This document shows positions 12,901 to 24,733 of a DNA stretch of 64,000 nucleotides, piece by piece. The notes under the pieces are model-generated. The model did no database searches. It had not been told where the DNA came from and saw nothing but the letters and a program-made list of their open reading frames with translations. The translations under genes were made by a program, and so were the position numbers. Positions within the stretch are counted from its first letter, which is position 1. Each line of letters opens with the position of its first letter. The DNA is from Paragordius varius. Taxonomy: Eukaryota > Nematomorpha. The stretch is from assembly GCA_964247055.1 (NCBI GenBank), contig OZ176050.1, positions 3,534,001-3,598,000 on the forward strand, read 5' to 3'.

Positions 12901-14456
12901 ATATTTAGAAATGTGTGGGATTTTTATTTTTGACCGGTCAAAAACCCAAATTTAACTAAGATATATTAAAATAAAAGCAACATTACTCATATTATTAACC
13001 GCAAAAAACCTTAACATTGTCAAGGATAGTGTACTAGTTAAATTAAATAGATATATTTTTGGCTAATATTATATGTTCAATCGTTAACGTTTTTTTAATA
13101 ATTTTCTTATTTAAATGCACCATTCATTTTACCCTTATATATGATATTGCATATTTCGGCGAATATATTTTATTAATTAGGTGGCCCACTCATTAAATTA
13201 ATATCAATATTTTTGGTGAGAATACATATTATTTATGAAGTTTTGCAGGCAAAAGGGTGTTTTTTTGAAAAATTTCAAAATAATTTAAAATTTTTTATAT
13301 AAAAATCAAATTAGAATACTTGGCATTAATAAGGAATATGAGAATTACAAAGAGTATGGGAAAGATGGATGAGGTTTGAAATAGAATGTCCCAAAACGCT
13401 AAAATTAGTTCGAATGTATCCAAACAACTAAATAATGTTTGTATCTATACACATTTTTAAAAACCATGTGTAAACACGATAAATAAAATAAATATAACCA
13501 TTCTTAACTTGCCTGAACCTTATAATAAATATATATATATATATTAAAAACAATACACAAATTATGTGTTAAGATAATTAAAGATGGAATATTGAAAGTT
13601 TCATGAAAAATATTTGGGTAATAATCCCCTGACTGATGAAGCATTATATTTATGACACTTCGATTAATTTTGAATCACACAATATTTTTAATTAATATTT
13701 TCTAATAAACGAAAATTATTTAAAAACCTTTTACTAATATTTTTGGCTTTTCGAATTAAATTAAGAAATGGAAGCATTTTAATTTATATGAAGAAGTATT
13801 ATTAAAAAATGTTTAATTAATGAATACCCAGTGAATTGCGAATTGTTTACATTGTATTTTTTTACTTTCCATAAATGTGAAAAGTTCAGGTTCATGATAT
13901 AATATTAATAATCGTAAAACTATATTGACTAAGTCATCACTGAAATTTAATTTGATTAATACTTTTGTATCGAATAAATTTGAAAAATTTTGACTAAAAT
14001 TTTGTATGTATCATCAATTGACATATTTAATTTCAGGAGAGTGGCTAAAAGTTTGCAGATTATATCCATTTTGCCTTCAAAATCTACCAAATGATATTCT
14101 TTTTGATAAAATGTTATGAGTGTTTCGGCTTTTGATATATTTTCAATATCATCCCCTAATATTATAAATATATAAACCAAATGTATCAACGCATTTCTCT
14201 CTAATAAAGTTTTGATTCGGAAGATCGTATAAAATATTACTCACATTTATAGGATCATCCGATATTTTTAATAAATACTACAAATATATGATAAAAAACT
14301 TTCCAAATCAAAATTCTATCGGCGGAATTGAAATATTTGCCATGACAAAACCGTTTTACTTCCAATCTACGATTTTCTCCTATCAACTTAAACAAATCAT
14401 CCCTAGAAATTAACTCTTTTAAACCTATCTTCGGAATTTGCTTCTATTTTTACCAT
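6983..14456 (-). CDS. TBC1D23: TBC1 domain family member 23 homologue
   Basis: TBC1D23 captures endosome-derived vesicles at the trans-Golgi by binding golgins through its TBC region and the WASH complex through its C-terminal domain. Exons read (start-end on the minus strand): 14456-14425, 14402-14300, 14277-14178, 14155-13963, 13939-13828, probably 12534-12486, then 12158-12055, 11762-11616, 11515-11405, 10277-10139, 9796-9653, 9209-9055, 8738-8620, 8447-8305, 8192-8042, 7902-7826, 7607-7440, 7098-6983. Phases agree at every resolved junction. Landmarks are LLLRLLILYHEPEL-like and KAETLITFYQKEY in the TBC domain; the rhodanese motif FFLVDCRPADQYNNGH and HICFMGMG; and the C-terminal pair PEIITFKYG and YIPDLAGDATKLIK ending in TAA. 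The first four introns are 22, 22, 22 and 23 nt; the others are 100 nt or more. One or two exons of the late TBC domain between 13828 and 12534 remain unresolved. The start ATG at 14456 fits family length. Confidence 0.9.
10735..11150 (+). mobile_element. LINE 3'-end fragment in a TBC1D23 intron
   Basis: In the sense opposite to the gene, the translation gives RLGYYGHLQRLNND followed by KNKTRVGRPVITW. This is the conserved tail seen after the reverse-transcriptase domain of many non-LTR elements. Stops interrupt the frames upstream. It is a short dead fragment inside the 1127-nt intron 11404-10278. Confidence 0.55.
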
Positions 14457-15235
14457 ATGACTGTTCACATGTAAATTTGTGAACCAAAAGCGTTTTGTTT
14501 CATACACCAAACCTCTTTTTGTGCGGAATTGTGTTCTTGTTACATTGACTTTTATGAGATATTTATATTAAAATGATAAACTTTTAGACTGGTTTTTGTT
14601 TAATTATTTAAAACATTAGTTTGAAGAGAACCTTTTTAAACCTTGGAAATTAAGTGCTAACTATATTTTTATGATAATAGTTTTGTTTGCTAAATTTTGC
14701 GGGCCTTTATTGCATTTTTATTGTAGTGCCGATCAATATATGATTATAAGGATGCTTATTTTTAAGAGATTCTATGTTAATCTACATGAGTGACACTCAA
14801 AGCGCGACCCTAAAAGTGCTTTTTTAGTAATTTATTTTAAAAATTTTTTTTACTATATATATCCGCAAATGTGTCAATTAGCTATGACATTTTTATCGGT
14901 GTTATATGGGCACTGTCCCTTTTGCGGTCCTTTTAAATTTTTTGGTGATTACTATTGATCTAAATTTGCCAAAAATCAAGCAAATGCAACCCATGTAAAT
15001 ATTCTTTTGATATGAGCAAAATTTCCGGCCTGCTAGAATCTTTGAGTTAATGGAATAGCTAAGGGTTTTATAATTTGAAAGATATATAATGCACAATCTC
15101 CAATATCTGTGAAATTTGGATTAATTTGTTGGACCGTTTCGTAAACAATATTTTTATAAAAGCAACTATTTTTTAAATGTGCTAAGCAGAGAAAGAATTA
15201 TGGATTATTGTTAGATGTGTTGTGATAATATAAAT
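14457..15235. other. gene-free stretch upstream of TBC1D23
   Basis: This AT-rich sequence runs between the TBC1D23 start and the hAT element and should contain the TBC1D23 promoter and any 5' untranslated exon. I see no coding frame with family similarity and no inverted repeat. Confidence 0.5.
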
Positions 15236-17683
15236 CAGTGGTACTCACCAAAAAAATTTGACGGGCCAAATAAAATATATTTTTTTTTCGAGGGCCATAA
15301 ATCTTATATTGGCAAATATTCCATAGCTATTTAACACATATGCACATATTTAGACTCTAAATCAGCACAATGAATTTTTTGCGGATCGCATGTAAATCCA
15401 GCTAAAAACTGGTTTACCATTTAGTTTAAAAAATTAAAATATTTTGATAACAATTTTTATTTCGATATTAACCAATTTTTTGACAAATTTGGTTTCACCT
15501 CATGACAGGCCAATCTTAATACATCGTCCATATGATCATCGGTTAAGCAGTTTCTGTATGTATTCTTGACATATTTTATTTTTGAATATGACGTCTCACA
15601 CGTATAAGTTGAGGGAAAAAGAGTTAGGATAACTTGAGCACATTTTTTCATATTTTCATATTTATTTGGCACATCTTGTCAAAACTCTACATATCTTTCT
15701 TCTCTAAGATTCTCTTTGAATATCCAAATTTTTAAAACCTACGAAGTCTTCAATGATATGCGACCGATCAAAACCGAAATCAAGTTGTTTAATATTGATT
15801 ATATCCATATGCCATGGTTTTTTAACGAGTTTTAAGCAATTTTTAATATATCTAATTTTTGAAATTTGAATTACGCCTCATTAGATAAAAATGTTAGATG
15901 ATCTATTATATAATTAATCTCCGCGGTAAATTCCATATTTTCTTCATGAATCGTTTTAAGTGTTGGAAAATATAGATCTAGTTTATATTATTAATTTTTA
16001 AAAGATATTTCATTAGAAAATTGGGTTATTATTTTGCTTCCTTTACGACGTATTCAAAAAGTTAATAAGTAATGTCGCAAAGGTAGGCTAATAAAACCCA
16101 CCATATGTCATTATTAATTTTCTCGTCAAACTTTCTGTTATTTTTTATAAATAAAATTTCATGTCTTAAAACAAAAAATCTATTTAATACTTTGCTATTA
16201 GCCATCTCACAGCGGTGTACAAAAGAATTTAATCAAACACTGTGGATATCTTTCAGAAGGTTTTTTATTTACGGCGGTTGAATTCTCTGCCACGGATGTG
16301 GTTAACTATATCCACAACCGTTTTGATTACTGAATTGAGTGATTCATCTTTTACACACGAAACCAAGTTTTGTGATGAATAAAGCAGTGAAAGGATAAAA
16401 TATTTTGCAAATTATATTTGTTTTTCAAAAGAGGAATACATTCTTCGGTTATTCTAATCATAGATGGACAGCCATCTGTGCAGATCGAAACCAATTTTTC
16501 ATAGATATACCATTATTATCGAAAAAAGTGTTAATTATTTCGAGAAAATCACTTCCTTTCGTGGTAATATTCATTGGTAAAAATTTTAAATATTTATTGT
16601 TGATTATGTTGTCGTTGCAAAATCTTACGAAGATAACACATTGAGGTGTTGCACAAATATCAGTGCTAGAATCAATAGCTTTTCTAAAATATTTGCATTT
16701 TTTCAGAGCCAATAATGTGGTAAAAATATATTTAGACATATCTTCAATGCGTCGAGCACATATTCCAGAAAGTTGAAGTTTTTTAATTTGCCTCATGATT
16801 TAATTTATATGAAATTTATCAAATAAAAAAGCCATTTATTAGACATTCTTTTACTTGGGAATCAGTAAACGGTTTCATATTTTTTCCTAAAATATAACAT
16901 CTTTCATACGAAGCTAATTATACAACTTTTTCCTAGGAGAAAGCTATGGACATATAGATTTTCCTTTTTGGTATAATTTCTTAATCTTTTTACATTTTTC
17001 GTTTTTCCTCATGATTTTATGGTAATTTATAAGAAAAATGAATTATAAAATTGTTTCAATAATGTATTTTTTCATAATTATGTTGTCCTTAATAAGGCAA
17101 ACAACATTTTTATTTTAAACGAAAAAGAATTTTTCTTCCCATTCTTTTTTAAAGGGCGATTTTTATCGGATAATTTACGTTTTTTAGCATTAGATGTTAT
17201 CCTTTAAATTTATGTTTAAATATTGTGTAAATTATTTCAAAAAATAGGAATATAATTTGAATTACGCTATAAAAAAACAAGTTAAAATTTAATGATGTTT
17301 ATTTGAAAAATATTTTATGGGAATGAGTTATAAATAATGAGGCAGGATAGCTATGAAAAGATTATGTATATGCAAGTTTGGATGATAGGCTTGCTTAAAT
17401 ACAAAAAAGGAATGCAATAAAAATTTCAAAGTAGAAAAGAAAATAGAATACAGAAACAGAAATAAGGGCCAAAATTTTGAAATTATTTTAATGTAGGGAA
17501 ATTTTTTTACATTTCAAATTGGGTAATAAAATTAAATCCTAAGAAAATTAATTAATATTAAAATAATCGAAAATTGGTTTATGTGTTAAAAAAATAATAT
17601 AAGTATCAATCAAGATCATAGGGCAATTTTAAAGCACTCATAGGGCCGCATGCGGCCCGCGGGCCGCGGTTTGAGTATCACTG
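15236..17683 (-). mobile_element. hAT transposon (ZBED5-like), complete ends, inactive
   Basis: The element is 2448 bp long and bounded by the 8-bp duplication ATATAAAT (15228-15235 and 17684-17691). Its terminal repeats are CAGTGGTACTCA and, inverted, CAGTGATACTCA. Minus-strand coding pieces follow transposase order. A basic N-terminus with AKKRKLSD lies near 17200, where the start codon is ATA rather than ATG. The core at 16796-16458 contains AIDSSTDICATPQC, with the DDE-fold Asp. The C-terminal dimerisation region at 15672-15457 contains FPSTYTCETSYSKIKYVKN. Stops and frame changes separate the pieces. GC-rich CGGCCCGC runs sit next to the 17683 end. Confidence 0.88.
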
Positions 17684-17806
17684 ATATAAATCGATAGATT
17701 TCACAATAGATAATTTTTTGTTACACTGCATAGCATATCCATAGCTGTATACAAAATACTAAAAGTTTTCCAAATTTTTTGGATATTTATGCGACTTTTG
17801 TTGTAA

Positions 17807-19073
17807 ATATACCATTTGCACATCAATAGTGTCCTTGAACACTTCAAGTTGGTCTTTGAACACTTCAAGTTGGTCTTTGAACATTTCAAGTTGGTCCTTG
17901 AACACAGTCTGTCATTGAACATTTCAAGTTGGCCTTGAACAGTTCAAGTTGGTCCTCAAAATTTTTAAAATATAATTTAACCATAATTTTTGCATTTATT
18001 TTTTTATTTTATTATTTATTAACCTAATTGTCTTTATTTATTATATATTTATTCATTTAATAATAAAATTCTATGAAAAACCACTTTTTTGTTTCAAATT
18101 TTTTTTTTAATTCAACAAAATTATTAACTTTTAAATGTTTTAAATGGAAATTGTAATTAACACTTCGATTCAAATTGGGGTATCTAAATACCCCAGACTA
18201 AATTTAATTTTAAAAAACTACTGAAGGAAACGGTCCCAATTTAAATTTATGCTTCATACCTGATATATATTATATAAATATGCCAAAACATCTTGATAAA
18301 ATTTTGTTTTGAAAAAAAAGCTCCATCTCAAACTACTTGACGCCATTTTTATTTTACAAAATTCTTGCAAAATATCTTTTTTTTTTAATTTTAAGGGTAA
18401 AACTAAAGCTATTTTTTTATATAAATTACATCTAACATTGATAGAAATAGAAAAAGCGGTTTAGTTTGTATAATTTTTCAATTTTACAATTTGACACATG
18501 TCGCGTTGACGAAATTTTTACCTTTCGGAATTAGCTTAAAATAAGTAATATCAAGTATTTTTGAATAAAATTTTCTATATATTTCGGTTTATTAATGTTA
18601 GATAAGTGCAAAATTTTGCCATGGTTTTGATTCCTTCTATATTTTATAAAGAATTTAATTTTAAACAGGCCTGGGGTATCCAACTACCCCAATTTGAATC
18701 GAAGGACTAAAATGAGTGTGTTGTATCCAAGTGTTAATAACCAAGAAAACTTATATATTTTTTCATTTCGTGTTAAAATGTTAAAAATATCCAAAATTAT
18801 TTTAAAAAACAATAAAAATTAATAAAGATGCACGGTTTCTCAAAGATTCAAAGTTGATATCCATTTAAAATATATAAATAAAAATTGGTTAAAAACAATA
18901 AAATAGATGAATTATTTACGATTCGATTGATAAAAGTTAAAAAACAAAACAAAAAAGTCAAAGGCCCAACTTGAAGTGTTCAAGGACCAAAATGAAGTGT
19001 TCAAGGACCAACTTGAACTCTTCATGGACCAACTTGAAATGTTCAAGGACACTCTTGATGTGCAAATGATATA
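17807..19073. mobile_element. foldback element with 21-bp-unit arms, copy A
   Basis: The ends are inverted (ATATACCATTTGCAC and TGCAAATGATATAT). Inside each end lie tandem units of CTTGAACACTTCAAGTTGGT (about 21 bp): about five on the left (17831-17955) and about four inverted on the right (18967-19060). A separate TTAA element is inserted in the middle. No coding capacity. The sister copy is at 59903-60493. The long nested arms could form hairpins. Confidence 0.75.
18161..18733. mobile_element. TTAA-flanked inverted-repeat element nested in foldback A
   Basis: TTAA stands on both sides (18157-18160 and 18734-18737). The inverted ends share CACTT and TTCGATTCAAATTGGGGTA. The left end has lost about 40 bp that the right end and the 36555 copy retain. 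TTAA duplication is typical of piggyBac-type transposition, but no transposase is present, so the family assignment is inference. Confidence 0.7.
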
Positions 19074-20025
19074 TGGAAATTATTATTAAAAATAAAATAT
19101 AAACCGCTTCGGCATGTTAAGCAGCTAATTTGGGACTTTACACTTTATTTAAAGTTTATGTAAAAAACGCTATAATAAATATTTTATTGAGAATCAAAGT
19201 TACCAATTTTAATAACGGTGCACCCCGTATTTAAAATTGAATTTTATACTGGTTTTGACAATAAAAATATTATCTATGGGTTACCTACGTTTATGAAACC
19301 TTAATGGGATTTCTTATGTTTCGTTATCTACCGCATATTTTATCTAGCGACTCATTATTAAATGGCTAGCATCATAGAAAATATAATATGAATTAAATTA
19401 CATTTTGTCAAAAACATGGATAGCTGATGTCATGATATTTAATTCTATGCGTAATTAGTATAATTATTTTAATATTTATCTCAATTAAAGATGAAAGATC
19501 TAATTAAGACATCCATGTATAAAATATATGGTAAAATGATGACATATCTAGACATCTTAAATATGTAATTCCAAAAAAACTTTATATTATAATTTTTAAT
19601 GATTTCAAGCATTAAATTTATCGACTTTTCAAAAAAACAATAATTATCATATCGTTTAAATAGCTTGTGTACAAAAACTCATCGGAAAGTCATGGCTATA
19701 TTAATATTAAATAAATCAAACATAAATATTGCTGGACAATATTAAATTTTATCAGGTTATCACAGTAGGACGTTAGGATAAAATATCTCTAAAACATAAT
19801 GGACTTGGATTCCTATTAAACAAATTTATAATACTGATTTAAGAATAATCATTTATAAAAAATAGAGTATAAAATCCATATGTTTTAACAGCGTTTTAAC
19901 ATAGGCATACACTAATAATCGATCAAAACAGGATTTATTAAATTCTAAATTACATAAAACTTCAGTGTATATTTTTTTGTGTATATCATATACGATTTGG
20001 ACTTCAAAACTGTCCTTGAACACTT

Positions 20026-20260
20026 CAGAGGCATAACTAGAGGAGGAAGGGGGGCTGATACACCGGGCGCCATAGTTGACGGGGCGCCGGATTTTTTAAA
20101 AAAAAATTTATTTTAGAAAATAGGCATTTTAAAGTTATTATTTTTACATAAAAATCACCCATTAATGAGTGGTCATGACCACGGTTTGAATTTGATTATA
20201 TGAGGGGCGCGTCATCACGGTTTCATGCGCCAAGCTCCAGAAATGCAAGCTTTGCCTCTG
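20026..20260. mobile_element. short hAT-like MITE inside a 21-bp-unit remnant
   Basis: The ends are inverted (CAGAGGCA and TGCCTCTG). The flanks, CTTGAACACTT on the left and TCAAGTTGCTCCTTG on the right, together resemble one foldback unit, so it appears to have inserted into such a unit. The interior is GC-richer than its surroundings (GGGGCGCC). The target duplication is not clear. Confidence 0.5.
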
Positions 20261-20432
20261 CCTCAAGTTGCTCCTTGTATAAATGATGTATTCCAAGTAC
20301 TCAATTAAGTTTATGTAACAAAATCCATGTTATTTTTGTGTAGGGCTTATTTTACAATTTTATACTCAGCGGCTAAGACAGATTTTAAAAAAATCCATTC
20401 TAAATCCATTATTGTTTGTGAATTTTAATAAC

Positions 20433-20714
20433 TAGGGTTGTGCTCATTAGTCAATGACCTAGGGTCATGACCTAGGTCATGACCATGGTCATGACCACGA
20501 AAAAAAATGACCTAGGTCAATTTTTTTTAATTTTTTATTTTTTTAATTTTACAATTTTTAGCAAAACAAAACCTTATATTATCTATATATGTAATATTTT
20601 GTTTTAAATATCATATGATACACATCTTTTCTTTACTTCCTAAATCCTGATGAAATCAGCCTTGTAGAAATTTTTCGAGCAAAAAAATCAAGTTACATGC
20701 AAGAAATGCAATTA

Positions 20715-20757
<43 letters not shown>

Positions 20758-21821
20758 GAATGAAGAAACATCTAAAAGAAGTTCCTGAAATAAATTATAT
20801 GACAGAGGGTGATGGTCGAAAGCAAGCTAATTATTTAATTTCTTTAGTTTAGTCTTAAAAATTTTGTTTTTAAGAGAAATTGGCCAGAAACATTTAGCAA
20901 AATTTATTTTTACATCCTCAACTCTTAACATAGTTGAAAATAAACATTTACGAAGTTTCATTCATAGTTTAAACCTAATTATTCTATTCCAAATAAAAAA
21001 CAGATCAATGAATTACTAGATTTGTGTTATGAAGATATAAAAATAGAAGTTATTGGAATATGTAAAAACAATATTTCATTAATTGTCGATACCTTCCAAT
21101 ATTCGTAAGAAGCAAATTAATATTATTTATTGGCCAAGGATCCCAAAAATCATTTTTTATTAACTATTGACACATCTTATCATAGTACGACTGCCGAATG
21201 TATCTATAACATAATGAAACCAATAGATATTCGTTGAATTAATGCTATTGTGACCAATAATGCAGCGAACATGATGGCTGCTGAAAATTTGACTAATAAA
21301 GAATATCCTAATATAATATAAATGCCAATGTCATATTTTAAATAATTTGATCAAAGAATATATTTTAATAAGATTACTGTAATTTTAAATGTAGTAGGCA
21401 CGATTATATATTCTAATAAATCGGATAAGAAATTTCCAAGTATAATTTTTTTTTTGTTAACTTTAAGTTCATGGACAAGACTCGTTTTTACACAATCTAA
21501 ATAATTGGAGCACAAATAGGTTTCAATAAATCCATATTTTCTTGTTAGTCTTAGCTTTCTGTGATTTGAAACTTTCTATAAGTCTTTATGTATGATTCCA
21601 AAGATCGTCAATTGTAGAAATTTAAATTATCAGGATTGGAAGTATAATTTTAAAAAAATATATACTTTATGTAAAAACCTTTTCTATGTGATTTAATCAA
21701 GTATTTATGTATGTAGTTATTTAATATTGGCAATAACATATGGTATGACCTAGGTCGGACCTAGGTCCGACCTAGGTCTGACCCCCTTTTTCAAAAAAAG
21801 GGGGTCAAAATCACAACCCTA
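20433..21821 (+). mobile_element. hAT element with palindromic subterminal repeats, inactive
   Basis: The element is 1389 bp long, with the 8-bp duplication TTAATAAC on both sides (20425-20432 and 21822-21829) and inverted ends TAGGGTTGTG. Just inside both ends lie runs of the palindrome TGACCTAGGTCA and its half-sites (20449-20518 and 21747-21782), plausible transposase binding sites. The interior carries transposase remnants such as ATVTNNAANMMAAENL-like sequence near 21240-21310, broken by stops. A (TA)n tract lies at 20719-20753. Confidence 0.85.
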
Positions 21822-21859
21822 TTAATAACTTAAGCAAAAAATGGTTCAAAACCTTTTTA

Positions 21860-22400
21860 TTTTTACATAGTGCTCTTAAAGAGGGTGAAACCTTACCCAG
21901 CGACTTACTTAGGCTGAGCTAAAATTTTTGCCATACAGGAAATATTTAAAAGCATATTAGTATCAGCTCCCATAGCTTATCAACGTTGCTAAGCCGCGTT
22001 ACTTATTAGCGTATTTTACAAAAGGATAGGCCCTTTTCAGAGATAAACGCTTGAATTATTACCTTTATACTGGAAAAAACTATCTTAAGCGGAAATTTGC
22101 TTCAAAGCCACGTTATTTCTATATGGTGGAACATTTTACTAAGAATAAACTTCCTGGCGGCTAAAAATCTGTGTTAAAAATTGACATGGGATGCACCTAA
22201 ATCCATTATTGTGTAAAGTCTAATAACGTGAACAAAATATTGCTTCAATGCCACGTTATTCTTACACGGTAGCGTGTCTTACAGAGGGTAAACCCCCATT
22301 ATCGGCTTATTTAAAAAAGATCTAGGCTAAATTTGTTAAAATGGGAAATATTTAAAACCATTATTTACAAGGTCCCATAGCTTTCCGAATGTATAAAATT
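21860..22400. repeat. direct repeat, about 390 bp apart
   Basis: The stretch AGAGGGT...GGCT...GGAAATATTTAAAA...CCCATAGCTT occurs at 21876-21990 and again at 22268-22385. Between them GCTTCAA(A/T)GCCACGTTATT occurs at about 22095 and 22237. This looks like a degenerate tandem repeat. No coding frame. Confidence 0.5.
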
Positions 22401-24733
22401 ATTGTTGGGGTTTGCAAAAATGTTGTTTAGGAGGGGAGTGGTTAAATACATGGGCTAATTTAAAAAAATAACCCACATATGTTCAGAAAAAAGAATAAAA
22501 ATATATCGAATTTTAATAACCCTACCTGTATATATATATATATATATATATAACCAAAATGTTGATCATCTGTATACGGGACATTTACAGTTCGAATTTC
22601 CAATTTAAAATTGGCCCTACAATCCGGATAATTGTTCCATTAACATTTTTTATTTATATATAAGATATGAAGATTACTTGTACATTTCGCCAAAATACCT
22701 TTTTATTTACGATAATATATTATTTAAAGACATTTTTTACATGGATTAATTTTGTTTGTTTCAAGCATAAACGCTTCTAACAGCTAAGTCATTACAGCTA
22801 ATTCTAATTCTTTAACATTTTATGCACAATTATTCATCTTTAGATTTTCAAATTTATACTAATCCTCACGTCAAGTATTTGATAATTAAGAATTACAGAA
22901 TACAGAATGAACATATTTTACGCAATTATCACATTTTCTCCATATTTGATTTATCATTTTTTTGGAATTTAATAGATCATAAACTAAGGCGTTTGAATTA
23001 CTTTTTTATATTATGCATATATTTTTTAGCAGTAATAGTATTTTTAATTATTCTAATGATAGCAAAAGATGATATAATAAAGCCAAAATAAATAGGTTAA
23101 TTATTGTGATTCGCTCTTGTGTGCGCATGAATTTTAGGCGTTTTTTGCCAAAATTAAATAATCACTTGACAAAATATTTTTGGTATGACAGCCAAAAAAT
23201 CCATGTTTCTAGGTTTTGTATCAGTCGCACATATATGCACACTCATATATCGTCTTTTTACTATGCGTTAAACAAAAATTCCTTTTCTTATAGGCTCAAG
23301 TAGTGTCAGTAATGTCCAATTTATATGTGAGAATAATATATTTAGAATTCTTAATAAATGGCCTTCATACATCTACTTAATCTCCTGTGAAGCTATGATA
23401 AAATCGCTAAAAAATGTATATATAGTATGTAGGTGATATCTTTTATAACGTATAATTTTTTGGATAGTAACCTAGAAGTATTTTGCAAACTCCGCAGTAA
23501 TAATAATACAAATCATACATACATGAATGAATAAGTAGGCAGGTGCATGCATATGTGTGCGACAAAAAAATTATATAAACAGACATATATATATATTTGA
23601 AAACCAGGACACGTATTTTATTAAGGTCACTTTGGTCATACATCTATATCACTGAATGTAGAATTGCAAGTCATAATTCCTTGTGCATAAGTATTACAAA
23701 TTGTTTTGGAAGAAAAAAAAAGGTTTTACAAACATAAAATGGTACTTATTCATTAAATGTGCTAAAGCTAAAGGTCAAATTTTGTCATCAAACGTTCCAT
23801 ATTCCTCTACTGCTTAATTTTAATGATAACATAAAACGGATATTATGAAGAGAAATATTTGGCATATACAAATTAGAAAATGGCTTTAACATTATATTAA
23901 GATGGAGAATAAACTCGTCTATTACTCAGCTAGCTAATGTTTTAATGTCTTTTTCGCACTTTAGTATAATGTCAAATCCCATCTCCTCTCTCTATTCATG
24001 AGAAACACCTACCTATACTTTTTATTTCCCTAATATAAAATATATAAAAGCTAATAAAGAAATTTGTTGAAATAATAACCGTAATGATACATGTTATTTC
24101 TAAAATAAGTTTTAAAACTTTTTTGCCTCTAAATTTTATCTTTATATTGAAAAAAGTTCCCAGATTTCCAAATTACCTACCTGCCTTTATTATACTTAAG
24201 TCATAATATTAAAGTAATTACATGCATGCGATGTCATTAATATTAACATAATGATGATTTATTTGGATAGAACTACAATTTTATATTATTTTTCGGATAT
24301 ACAAATAATAAAATAAAATAATTTTATTTCATAATATATTTTTTTTCATATTCTACCATTTTTAATTTTTTTGTTGCAATTAAAAAAATTCATTTAATTT
24401 TATCAGAGTGAGTGACATTTATCCATATCCGTCACTAATTGATTGATCTATTAAAAAGGCGCTCGCCCAATATCCGTTCAATATTTAAAAAATTTCGTGT
24501 TGGCATTTTTTTCTCAAATCCAAAAAAATCAATGCGAAAATCTATATCTAAAAATTCATTTGTTCAGATATTCTTATATATGCTTTTGAATGGAAATGTA
24601 AGCTTTCATTCAAAATATAGAAAAAAATTAAATTTTAAACATATTGTGATGACTTTTACTCATAATCCATTTTGTATAAAATATAAATTTTCAATTTAAG
24701 CCCTTAAATTTATTGGTCTTTTTATTCGATTAG
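22401..24733. other. gap upstream of the ZP gene
   Basis: No conserved coding sequence was found here. It should contain the promoter and signal-peptide exon of the ZP gene, because the exon at 24734 opens at a splice acceptor. Open frames at 22822 and 24439 have no family signal. A (TA)n tract lies near 22530. Confidence 0.4.

Noticed and set aside
17701-17922. Minus-strand ORF with repeated CSKTNLKCS
   Set aside because: The repeat comes from translating the 21-bp units of the foldback arm; the same applies to frames at 59864, 59925 and 60432.
22822-23091. Hydrophobic open frame as the signal-peptide exon of the ZP gene
   Set aside because: It has a run like FFILCIYFLAVIVFLIIL but also about 60 residues in front of it, and no donor in a usable phase. 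AT-rich DNA gives such hydrophobic frames by chance.
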